64,000 nucleotides of DNA, taken from Tilletiopsis washingtonensis (taxonomy: Eukaryota > Basidiomycota > Exobasidiomycetes > Entylomatales). The translations under genes and the position numbers were made by a program. Of the stretch, positions 54,686 through 64,000 are shown one piece after another (the first letter of the stretch is position 1; every line of letters starts with the position of its first letter). The stretch covers positions 284,153 to 348,152 of the forward strand of contig NW_020312003.1 in NCBI RefSeq assembly GCF_003144115.1, given 5' to 3'. The notes beneath the pieces are model-generated. The model did not search any database and was not told the DNA's origin. It was given only the letters and a program-made list of their open reading frames with translations.

Positions 54686-57568
54686 CTAGACGGGCTGGTG
54701 GCGGCGGACGACGTTGGCCGAGCCGTAGAGCAGGCGCGGCAGCCACCACTCGCCGGCGCCGCTGCCGGTGCTGAGCGGCACGCCGAGATCGAGCATCGCG
54801 GCGGCGAGGCCGTTGCTGACCTGCCAGCTCGCCGAGTCCTCGAGCGCAAACGAGCCGAGCGCGTAGCGCGGGCCGCTGAAGAAGTAGCCCATCACGACGG
54901 CGCCGGTGAGGAAGCCGAGCGAGCAGGCGAGCAGCTGTGCAGCGTGCTTGTCGTTTGCGAAGCGAGAAGGCGTCGGTGCGGCGCGCGGTGCAGACTCGCG
55001 GGCCGCGCGAAGCCGTGCCTCATCGGCGCGCTCTTGGATGGCCGACTCGAGGACGAGACAGCGGCGGCCGACGTCGTCTCGCAGCGCATGGTAGCGCCGC
55101 GTCTCGCTGGTATGGAAGACCGACTCGAGGAGCAGCGCTGCGCGGTCGCCGAGCTTGCGCTCGTGCAGCTGCACGGCAGGGTGGTCGCGTGCGATGACGG
55201 CGCGCTCCAGCTCGGCCTCGCGGTAGCTGGGCGGCAAGGGCAGCTCTGCGGCAGATGACTGCTCTGTCTGCGCTGAGGGCCCAGCCGCTACCGTCACATC
55301 CTTCTTGAGAGCTTCGACGGGCGCCGCTTGGTCCGTCTGCGTGGCCGAGTCGGCGCCGACGGCCGGCTCCGTTTGCGTCGACATCTCGGCGGCAGCGTGC
55401 TCCGTCTGCGTCATCGTCTCAGCGAACTCGGTTGCAGCTGCGGCACGCTGCGAGCGCTGTAGCCAACGTTAGCAGAGATCTTCGCGGTCTCGAGGACGTT
55501 CAGACGCACCTTGACACGACGCCGCACAGTGGTGGTCTCGATGAAGCTTGCGTCGCCGCTCGTGTCGGCGTCTGCGAGGCTGGTCTCGCCGACGTCGACC
55601 GACTGGACGCTGTTGTCGAAGCTGACCTCGCCGGCGAGCTCTGCCTTGAGGTGGCGACCTTGCGTAAAGCCCGAGCCGGCGCGTACCGCCGGCATCTGAT
55701 CCTGCATGATATTGATCTGCTCTTGCAGCTGGACCTCGCGCTCCTTCAGCTCGAGCAGCTCTTGAGCTGCTTTGCGCAGCTGGCTCTTGAGCGCGGAGAT
55801 CTCCGACTCTTGCCTCTGACTCTTCTTGAAAAGCGCCGAGCGCTCCTCCTTGTTCTCCCTGAGCTCCTTGTGCTGCTTCTCACCGTCGCCCAACGCACGC
55901 GTCAGCTCGGCCTGGCGTTCCACCGCGACCGCCTCGCTAATTGTTGCGCGCTCTGCAGGGGTGTCAGCGGCAGCACACGTCGTGCCACTTCAGCACTCAC
56001 CGAGCAGCTGCTTTCTCTCCTTCTCCCACTCCGCCCTGCGCGCTCTGAACTGCTCGGCCTCTGCAGCTCTCTCCTGAATCTCGAGATCCCTGTCTTCGGT
56101 CCGACGTTCCGCCTGCTCCTTCTGCTCCTTGGCCCTCACAAGCTCCTTCTGCAGCGAGGCAACGTTCTGCCTGACCTCCTCGAGCTCAGCGCTCACGTGA
56201 GCATGCTCCTCGTGCAGGTTCTCGCGCTCCTCGCTCCACTGCAGCGAGCTGGCGCGATGCTGCTGCTCGAGCGTCTTGATCTTGCTGCTCAGCTTCTCAG
56301 AGTCCGCCTCGGCTTGGCGGATGAGCGGCGGCGACATGAGGCCAGGAGACAGCGGAGTGAACTGCGCGAGGGCCGCCTCCTCTTCCCAGTTGTGCGGGCT
56401 CGTGGCGCGTGGGAAGTGGCGAAAGCCCGCAGAGCCAGTCGAGGCGCTGCGCGGCATCTCGGGCAGCGGCTGCGAGGGCATCCGGCGACGCACGCTCGGC
56501 GTGGAGATGGAGTCGTCGTCGACATCGCCGTTGACCGTCCCTTCCGCGTCGAGGCCAGCGTCGCTCGTGCGGCGGGCGCGTGTCACGGCCGCTGGACGCG
56601 GCTTGGTGAAAGCGCTGGGACAGTTGGTAGCCTTGCCCTTGCCGCTGAGCACGCGACGCTCATCGCCTGCCGGCGTGTTGCGAAACGGCGACTCGGCTGG
56701 GTCTGACGTCGTCGTCTTGCGGCGCAGCATCGACGGCAGGCGCCGCACAGGCGCGTCGGCGTCGTCTAGCTGGTCCTGCGAGCGAGGGAACGCCTCGTAG
56801 CCACGCTTGCGCACCGCGAGTGCGGTGCCTGGAGGGCTCGAAGAGATGGCGCGGCTTCGCCACGCTCGCACGTCTTCGTCCGAGGACGACGACACCTCCA
56901 TCGAGTCTTCGCCCTGCGACACGTCCTCGTCCATCGAGTCTTCGCCCACCGCCTTCTCTCCGGCCCGTCCGGGCATGAGGACATCGAGCGACATGTCTCC
57001 CTCACTGTCGCTGTTCGCGCCTGCGCTGTGCAGCGCAGTGATCATGTCGACGAACTTGTCCTCGGACATTTGCAGGTCCGGCTCCTGCTCGGCATGCATC
57101 TCAATGATCGCCATGTTGCTCGGCGAGACGAGCGGCCGGCCGGTCTGCGCATCGAACGCAGCCAGCAGGCGCGGCAGCTCGCCCAGCCGGACCGCTGCGC
57201 CGTCCGACGACTCGCGCGCATACAGGGCGTGCACCTCGATGCGCAGCTCGTCGAGCGTGCGGCGCGCCGGTGCGCGTGCCCGGATGCGCTCCTGCTCCGC
57301 CGCGGAGCGCTGCAGCCGGGTCAGCAGACAGTCGATGCCGGGGCCTGCTGCCACTCACCTGCGGCACTGCCTCTTCCTCGTCGTCGCTGTAGGCGCTCGA
57401 CGCGATCATGCTCAGCGGGCGCCCGTGCTCGACCGAGCTGACGAAGGCGGCGGCGTTGGCGTCGCGCGGCACGGCCTCGGCGGCGGCCGGGTGCGGCGCC
57501 GCATGCGCTGCGACGGCGTGCGGCGCAGAGGCGCCCGAGGCGTCGCTAAGAGGCGGCGCGGCGGCCAT
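54686..57568 (-). CDS. tail-anchored coiled-coil protein with LC8-type TQT motifs (candidate dynein adaptor)
   Basis: Four exons in transcript order 57568-57359, 57309-56001, 55952-55510 and 55456-54686 give 910 residues. The third intron has a clear branch site, CTAAC, close to its acceptor. Residues about 75-150 look like a degenerate EF-hand pair (loops around SSDGAAVRLGE and EQEPDLQMSEDKF). A disordered region with acidic and basic patches follows. A long coiled coil spans about 405-597. TQT motifs lie at 670-672, 681-683 and 693-695, with a related AQT at 716-718; this is the core of dynein light chain LC8 binding sites. A transmembrane helix at about 829-847 is followed by a 63-residue tail. 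The layout recalls KASH-type nuclear-envelope adaptors, but I do not recognise the family. Function is inference. Confidence 0.75.
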
Positions 57569-58264
57569 GCCGGATGGCTGGGTGTAGCTGGATGCTGTGG
57601 CTGTGTGTGCGGCGTAGGTGATGTGGTGATGAAGCAACAGGGGTCTGAGCGCCGCGGCGATGCGTGCCAGCTTTTTTGGCGCAGCGCCGGGCCAAGGGTG
57701 CTGTCATGCTGCTGCGCGCCTCCACCGCCGCCTCGGCCTGCTGTGCGCTCGTGCTGCTGGTGCTGCGCAGCTGCGCCGGACGCATGAGCCGTGCTGCATC
57801 GCTGCTGGACGTCGGCTCGACACATGCGCTGCGACAGGTGTGGCCAGGCTTGCGGCTCGCCTCACAGGCGAGCTCGAGCATCGCTGGCAGGGCCGCGATC
57901 GCGACAAGACGCTGGCTCGAGCACACGCCCACCTCGTGAGCACGTGGGTCCCGCACAGCCGGCCGGCAAGCAGAGAGGCTCGCTGTGTATGCTGTTCACG
58001 TCCGAAGAACCACGACTGCAGGTCACGCAGGACGTCGCGATGCTAGGATGGAATTACCGGGCTGCGCACCGCACTCCGGCGGACGCGGGCAGCAGCCGAT
58101 GGTGGTGTCTAAAGAGTAATTTGGCTCAGAGGCGAGTGACGGGAACATGAAGCGGGCGGGAAAGGGGGACACGGCAGCGCAGGCGGTGCAGCAGAGAGAG
58201 AAGAGAAGAAAAGGAGTGTGGGGGTGCCTCTGGGCCGAGCGGCGAAGGCAGTCAAGGGTGGCGC
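57569..58264. other. intergenic, PMA1 3' flank / promoter of the tail-anchored gene
   Basis: This 696-bp interval lies between two leftward genes. An in-frame upstream ATG at 57637 would add 23 residues to the tail-anchored protein; the downstream start was preferred. No other gene is seen. Confidence 0.5.
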
Positions 58265-59598
58265 TTACTGGCCGCGCGACAGCTGGCGGCCGGCCTGGTG
58301 GGCCTGCACGCTCTGCACGCGAGCCAGCTCGTTCGGCGCCATGTTGATCTTCTTGCCGCCGAGGCCGACCTTGTTGGACATGTTCTTGAGGAACGAGACG
58401 CGGTTGCTGTAGCCAGCGCCCGTGGCGATGGAGCCGGCGCGGCTCGTGGTGCGCGACATGGTGCGCTCCAGCGGGTCGGCGACGACCTTCTCGTTCTTGA
58501 TGAGGCGGGCGATGAGGGCGCGCATGCCGACTGTGAGAAGGAGAGGGTGTCAGAAGGATGTTCGATGGAGCGCAGGTGGTGCGGCAGGGAGCGGAGGCCC
58601 ACGCGCGCACGGGCGCGGCAGCTGCAGGCGCGGGGCGGCGGCGCGGCGCGCGTGTCACGTGCCGGGGCACAGTGCAGGCGCGTCGCGCGCCGCCGCGCCC
58701 GCGAGACCCCCTCCGGACCCCCCTCGGCCCGCCGACGACGCCCAGAGACCCCCAGGACCTCCAGAACAACGCAAATACTAACACTTGATGAAATCCAACG
58801 GCCAGACTGCGATTATTCGATAAAGACCGTCAGTAGGGATCACCGGAGGCGAAGGAGAAAGGTTTGGGGACACTCACACCACAGAATGGTCCAAACCCAG
58901 ACGATGCCGATCCACGCGCCGCTGATGGCCTCGACGTCGGAGAAGCCCCAGTCGCCGAAGGCGGCAATGATCGTCGAGACGAGCTGGGCGAGGCAGAAGG
59001 CACCCATGAGGGCGAACGAGGGGCGCTCCATGAAGAAGAAGCTGTGCGAGCGCGTGATGAAGATGAGGGCCTGGGCGGCGATGGCGGTGTTGAGGTAGAT
59101 GATCATGTGCAGCTTCGGGTGGTTGGCGTCGCCGTTGACGCCCCAGGGCATCTCGGCGCCGAACTTGTCGGCGAAGAACGTCGTCTGGTACGCGACGGCA
59201 AAGAGCGCCCAGGCCGAGACGGAGAGCCAGATGCCGTAGGCGACGGCGTTGGCAAAGATGATGCGCAGGTCCCAGTTGTCGGGCGTGTTCGACGGCTTGA
59301 CACGGTCGACGGAGAGCGTCATGATGGAGCCGTCGTTGAGGAAGGCGACGATCAGGATCATGAACGGCGGCATCGAGAAGCGCCAGATGAAGGCCATGAT
59401 GGCAAAGCCGAGCGTGATACGGATCGTGACGGCGCAGGCGTAGATGGCGTAGTTGCGCATGCGCTGGAAGATGATGCGCGAGCCGCGGATGGCCTCGACG
59501 ATGGTGCTCAGTCCGGGCTCGACGAGGACAATGTCGGCGGCGCCGCGCGCGGCGTCCGTGGCACCCTCGACGGCGACACCGACGTTGGCACGCGCCAG

Positions 59599-59631
<33 letters not shown>

Positions 59632-61657
59632 CGCAGTCAGGTGGCCCATGGCCTGCAGGCGCTTGACGATCTCGTACTTGTGCTCGGGGAAGACGCCGGC
59701 GAAGCCGTCGGCCTTGAGGATCATCTCGTCGAGCGTCTTGTACGGGCAGCCGGCCGGCGGCTGGCCCGTCTGCAGAGCCTTGGCGTTGTACATGTTGTCT
59801 CCGAGGCCGAGGCGGCGGCCGGTCTCCTTGGCGATGGCGAGCTGGTCACCGGTGGCCATCTTGACCTCGACGCCGAGCGCCTGGGCGCGCTCGAGCGTGA
59901 CCTTGGTGTCGTCGCGCGGCGGGTCGAAGATGGCCAGCAGGCCGACGAGCTCGAAGCCGTTGCCCGGTCCGTCGGCGTCGCCCGAGGGCACGTCCTCGTA
60001 CGCCACGGCGAGCGCACGCAGGCCGCGGTTGGCAAAGTCCTCGACGTCGTTCTCGAGCGCCGTCTCCTGGGCGTCGGTCTTGTTGCGCGAGCACAGGTCG
60101 ATGATGACACCCGTCATGCCCTTGGTGGCGCGGCACACCTTGCCGGTGGCCTCGTCGAGGTACGTGATGGCCGTGCGCTTGTCGACGGGGTCGAAGGGCA
60201 TGAAGTTGAGCAGCTTGATGCCCTTGCGCGCCATCTCGGGGCCGCCGACGAAGTTCATGAAGCAGCCGTCGATGGCGTCGGTGTTCTCTGTGCGCGAGGC
60301 GTAGCCGGCGAGGCGGCCGACGTCGGCCTGCGTCCAGTGCTCGCTGTACGTCTTGACGAGCTCGCGGTCGATGGTGAGCTTGTTCGTCGTGAGCGTGCCC
60401 GTCTTGTCGGAGCAGAGAATCGAGACACCGGCAAGCTCCTCAATGGCAGTGATGCGCGTGACGATGGCCTTGTGCTTGGCGAGCTGACCGGCGCCGACGG
60501 CGAGCGTGACCGAGAGCACGGTGGGCATGGCAATCGGGATACCACCGATCAAGAGGACGAGGATGTTCTCGATGCCCTCGCGGTACGAGTAGCGGAAGGC
60601 CGGGTAGAGGATGACAATCTCGAGCACGACGAAGATGGCAATCGAGGCCATGCAGAAGAGACCGATGCGGCCGAGAATCATCTGCAGGTGGCCCGTCGAG
60701 TCGTCGTCCTGGCCGACGAGCGCGGCGGCGCGACCGAAGAACGTGTTGGCGCCGGTCGAGATGACGACGGCCTCGAACTCGCCCTGCTTGCAGGTCGAGG
60801 AGCTGAAGCACTGGTCGCCGGCCTTCTTGTTGACGGGGAGCGACTCGCCGGTCAGGGCGGCCTGGTCGATGGACACGTTGACGGCCTCGAAGACACGGCA
60901 GTCGGCCGGCACGATCTGGCCGTGCTTGACGGCAATGACATCGCCGGGCACGAGCTCGGAGGACTCAATCTCGGCCCACTTGTCGTCGCGCTTCACGTTG
61001 GCCTTGGGCGCGAGGGACTCCATGAGCGCCTTGACGGCGTTGCCGGCGCTGCGCTCCTCCACGAAGCCGATGGTCGAGTTGATGAGCAGGAGCAGCACGA
61101 TGCCGACGAAGTCGGGCCAGTCCGGCGGCTTGCCGCCGCCGTTGGCGAGCGCGATGGCCACAATGGCGGCGCCCTCCATGACCCAGGAGAGCGGGTTCCA
61201 CATGAAGGAGAGGAACTGCGCGCGCGGGTCAGCCGCTGCCGCACACGAGAGGACTCTGCGCGCGCGAGCTGCTCACCTGAAGAATGGGGTTGACCTCCTT
61301 CGACTCGAGCTTGTTGGGGCCGAAGATCTCGAGGCGGCGCTGCACCTCGCTGGTCGAGAGACCGGCCTCCGTGCACTGCAGGAGCTGGTAGACGTCCTCG
61401 AGCTCGACGGACTCGAGGTCGACCTTCTCCTTGTCGTACAGGTCCTCGGCCGTCATCTCGATGGTGCTCATGTCGACGAGCGCATGCTTGGCACCGCCCT
61501 TCTCGGCGTGCTCGGCGTCCTGACAGGCGCAGTGCGCACATCAGCGGGTGCACCAGAGGCAGCACGGCCGCGCGCGCACGGCACTCACAATGTCGCGGTG
61601 CTTGGAGACCTTCTTCTCCTGCGGGGCGGCCGCCGGGGCCAGCTCGGAGGAAGACAT
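58265..61657 (-). CDS. PMA1: plasma-membrane H+-ATPase (P3A type)
   Basis: Five exons in transcript order 61657-61589, 61519-61277, 61215-58878, 58806-58783 and 58530-58265 give 979 residues. P-type ATPase motifs are all present: LTGES (225-229), CSDKTGT with the phosphorylated Asp374, KMATGD and TGDGANDAP. Proton-pump features such as NPLSWVMEGAA and SVDRVKPS are also seen. The enzyme pumps protons out of the cell and drives nutrient uptake. Exon 4 is only 24 nt; joined to its neighbours it gives FWPLDFIKF, the conserved stretch after the last helix, and leads into the regulatory tail (MRALIARLIKNEK, ADPLERTMSRTTSR). If this micro-exon is missed, the pump loses about 95 C-terminal residues. 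Intron 4 is 252 nt and contains a GTCACGTG octamer. Confidence 0.97.
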
Positions 61658-64000
61658 GGTGGGTGGGTGGTGAAGGAAGTGAAGCGGAGGAGGATGTGGT
61701 GCCAGACGAAGATGTGGGTGAGGAAGCGCCAAAGGCAGGCCGTTTTACGGCCGTGAGGAGGGCTGGCGGGGGCTGGCAGCAGACAGAAGCAGACTGCGCG
61801 AGGGGCGCAGCGGCGTAGTCAGTGCTGATCGCCAAGAGGAGCGACGGCGCTTGAGTGCCGGAGGGGGCGAGGGGTTAGGGACGGACGACACGTGGATCGC
61901 AAGCAAGGGCCAGGGGACGGGTGCGAAAAAGTGGGCGCTGGAAGGGCGTTTGGACGCCTCTTGAGGCGTTTGCGGCGCGGCGAGGGCGGCGCGGGTGCGG
62001 TGCGGCGTGCGTGCGGCGTGCTGTGTCTGGGCAGGTATGCGGCGAGCGAGCATCTCTCTGCCGCGCCGCCGCGCCGCGCTGCGCTGCATCTGCGCCGGCC
62101 ACCCGCCCACGCGCCGGGCGCCGCGGCACGTACGTGCAGCCGCGCCAGCAGCACCCCCGTGGGCCAGCGGCTGCCTGCCGCTGTGCCGCACACTGCCCGC
62201 GTGCCTGCCCCTCGGGCTCGGCGGCGCCTCTGGCGTGCACGGTGCGGAAGCGCCGGCGCGGCGCAAGCAAGCAGGCGCAAGCACGCACGCCAGCGCGGGC
62301 AGGACAGCAGCCGCGCGCGGCCCCGAGTGCGGCCGCACCGACGGCGCTCCGGTGCCGCCGCGGCGCCCAGCCCTCTCATCTGCGGTGCGCTGCCGCTGGC
62401 CGCCTGCCGCACCCCGTTCCGGAGCGCGGCGTTGCTCCTCGCCCTCGGCCGGCGGCACCGCAGCAGTGTGCGCGCGGGCTGCACCCTACTCCGCCGAGCG
62501 AGAGAAGGCGAGAGGGCGCTGCGCCGCCGCCACACGAGATGAGCCATCGCCGCGTGCGGCGCCGGCGCTCGCTCCGCTCCTGCATGCTGCTGCTTCTCTG
62601 CGGCTGGCTGCAGCTGCGGCTGGCAGAGCGGCGGGTGCGGGCGCAGGTCTGTGTCGCTGCGGCGCTGTTTGCCGCCTGCGAGGCTCGGGTGCGGGCGCTT
62701 CATTACACTCTGCCGCCTGCGCGCCAGAGGCCTCCTGCGCGCCGCTCTGGCGCCGGCTTGGCTGCGCGCGAGGCATGCTGCCGCCCGCGAGCGCGGGCGT
62801 GTTATCGCGCCGCCGTGCGCGCACACACACCGCCCTCGCGCGCCGCAGCACGTCTGGCCCTGCGCCCGCCGAGCAGTGTCGTGGGCGTCAGGCCTGGATC
62901 CGGCGCTCCTTATTCGAGCGCAGCCGTGTATATTTGATTCGAACGCTGCGAATACACGGCGGCGGCGTGCAACGGCGCCCAGCCAAGCTCGGACCGCTGT
63001 GCCGCCGACGTGCACCGGCCGCCGGCCGCGCTGCGCGCCTGCATCTGCACCTGAGCCTCAGCGTGCGCGCGCCCGCCCCTGGCAATGCCCCCCTCGCAGC
63101 GCACCGGCCAGCGTCCGTATCCGTACGCTCTGCGCACTCAATGACGTCGCCCTGGGCGCAGTGATGGGCCAAGCATTCAAGAGGTCAGGCCAGGCATGCG
63201 CCAGCGCCCCTCGGCTCGAGGCTCATTCGGCTTGGTATAGGGCATTTGTCGCCCACGCGGCGCGGCGCACAGGAATAGGTGCCTCGCCTCGGATGGCTCC
63301 GTGCTCTGCCAGGCGCAGGCTGGCCCAGCCAATCACGGGCCGTGCGTCGAGCTGGGCTGCCCCTGCCCGCTTCCCCACTCCTGATGGATGCTGCTTTGCG
63401 CCGCCCGCTGCCCAGCACCCGCAGGATGCCTCTCATGCTGCTGGCCCGGCGACAGCGAGCAAGAGGGCCAGACAGCCGCCATCGCAGCAGCGCCGCCGCC
63501 GCCGAGGGTGCATCGACGGCGCACGGGAATTGTGCACGTGGCCGGGCCCGGCGCTGTGTGCTGCTGCCTGCTGGCGCAGTGCCGCTGCCCGCCGGCGTCG
63601 GCACTTCACGAGTTGAAGAAGTCGCATGAACAGAAGGCGGCTGCAGCCAACGTTTTGGGGCGGGCCGGCGCAAGCACGACGCAAACTCACGGCGCCGGCA
63701 TCTCGGCGATGTCCTCGCTGTCCGCCGGCGCTGGTGCGTCTGCTTCTTCCGCGGTGCTGGCGTCGCTGCTGGCAGCGCTCACCTCGCAAGGGTGCAGCAA
63801 GCGCACCATCGACGGCCCCGGCGGCCGTCGGCGCCGCGGTGCAACTCTCTCGTGCCGGCAGCTGCGTCTCTTGCATGCTGCTGCTGCGGCACACGGCACC
63901 CGCCAGCTGCAGCAGCGCAGCAGCAGGCACCGCGCAGCGCTGCCCACTCCGCTCGCATGAGCCGTCCGTGCGCCTCCTCGGTGCGGGCGGAGGCGGCAGG
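61658..64000. other. 2.3-kb region upstream of PMA1, no gene supported
   Basis: Open frames fill this GC-rich stretch on both strands but none reads as a protein. Near PMA1 the minus strand is CT-rich (leader) and there is a GGCCGT-TTT-ACGGCC palindrome at 61738-61752. A 9-bp inverted repeat lies at 62923-62960. The last 400 nt hold a leftward frame (63687-63947) with a good GTGAGT donor near 63685-63690; it could be part of a gene but has no recognisable content. Confidence 0.5.
62923..62960. repeat. inverted repeat with AT-rich loop
   Basis: GCCGTGTAT at 62923-62931 and ATACACGGC at 62952-62960 are exact reverse complements around a 20-nt spacer. The spacer is unusually AT-rich for this window. 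The function is unknown. Confidence 0.7.

Noticed and set aside
58864-61293. Rightward 809-codon open frame opposite PMA1
   Set aside because: It is the mirror of the main PMA1 exon in the GC-rich third-position frame; its translation (Asp/Gly/Val/Arg-rich) is typical of antisense shadows.
61819-63616. Several long frames upstream of PMA1 on both strands
   Set aside because: They are Arg/Ala/Cys-rich without any motif, and no exon chain with family similarity could be built.
63433-63947. Possible leftward gene fragment at the right edge, with a donor near 63688
   Set aside because: One exon-like piece has reasonable codons and a GTGAGT donor, but the continuation is Arg/Ala-rich and unrecognisable and the start may lie outside the window. 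Not enough to call.
1-64000. tRNA, rRNA, snRNA, CRISPR or mobile elements
   Set aside because: By eye I found no tRNA T-loop consensus with a matching acceptor stem, no rRNA core sequence, no regularly spaced identical repeats, no terminal repeats with a transposase, and no reverse transcriptase or integrase motif. A dedicated search would settle it.

Overview
The window is a gene-dense, very GC-rich nuclear segment of a fungus. Twenty-two protein-coding genes can be modelled. Nearly all are interrupted by short introns (mostly 45-70 nt) with GTGAGT or GTGCGT donors, CAG acceptors and CTGAC/CTAAC-like branch sites. Intron style, protein content (three-KH Rnc1-type protein, GRG-1 homologue, HAM1-like protein, CRH-type GH16 enzyme, fungal plasma-membrane H+-ATPase) and GC bias suggest a basidiomycete, perhaps Ustilaginomycotina. 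That placement is inference. I see no rRNA, tRNA, transposon, LTR element or CRISPR array.

Layout: 0-4.4 kb holds RFC5 and a MARVEL-type membrane protein. 4.4-6.3 kb is gene-free with triplet runs and degenerate tandem repeats. 6.3-10.5 kb carries two convergent secreted-protein genes (a two-module carbohydrate-binding-like protein and an alginate-lyase-domain protein). 11.7-20.2 kb carries an Rnc1/Pbp2-type KH protein, ribose-5-phosphate isomerase B, the Elongator factor KTI12 and the nucleolar MPP10. 20.3-28.2 kb has two unrecognised genes, a small RGG-box protein and a Tag1/DUF3712-like vacuolar membrane protein. 30.2-42.1 kb has three leftward genes: GRG-1, a HAM1-like protein and REV3 (Pol zeta). 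42.7-54.6 kb holds a secreted nucleoside hydrolase, a TMEM135-like multipass protein, a mitoferrin, a CRH-like transglycosylase and PRO3. 54.7-61.7 kb holds a tail-anchored coiled-coil protein and the PMA1 H+-ATPase. The last 2.3 kb has no supportable gene.

The genes do not form one pathway; most are housekeeping genes. The most interesting object is the 910-residue protein at 54686-57568. It has an EF-hand-like N-terminus, a long coiled coil, a spaced array of TQT dynein-light-chain (LC8) motifs and a C-terminal membrane anchor, an architecture that suggests an organelle-to-dynein adaptor. Other points of note are very small exons (10, 12, 16, 18, 24 and 28 nt) in six genes, a pair of MluI cell-cycle boxes upstream of RFC5, a recurrent GTCACGTG octamer in intergenic DNA, and a Lys-to-Arg change in the P-loop of KTI12.

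All exon boundaries were worked out by hand from splice consensus, reading frame and remembered protein families; no alignment was run.
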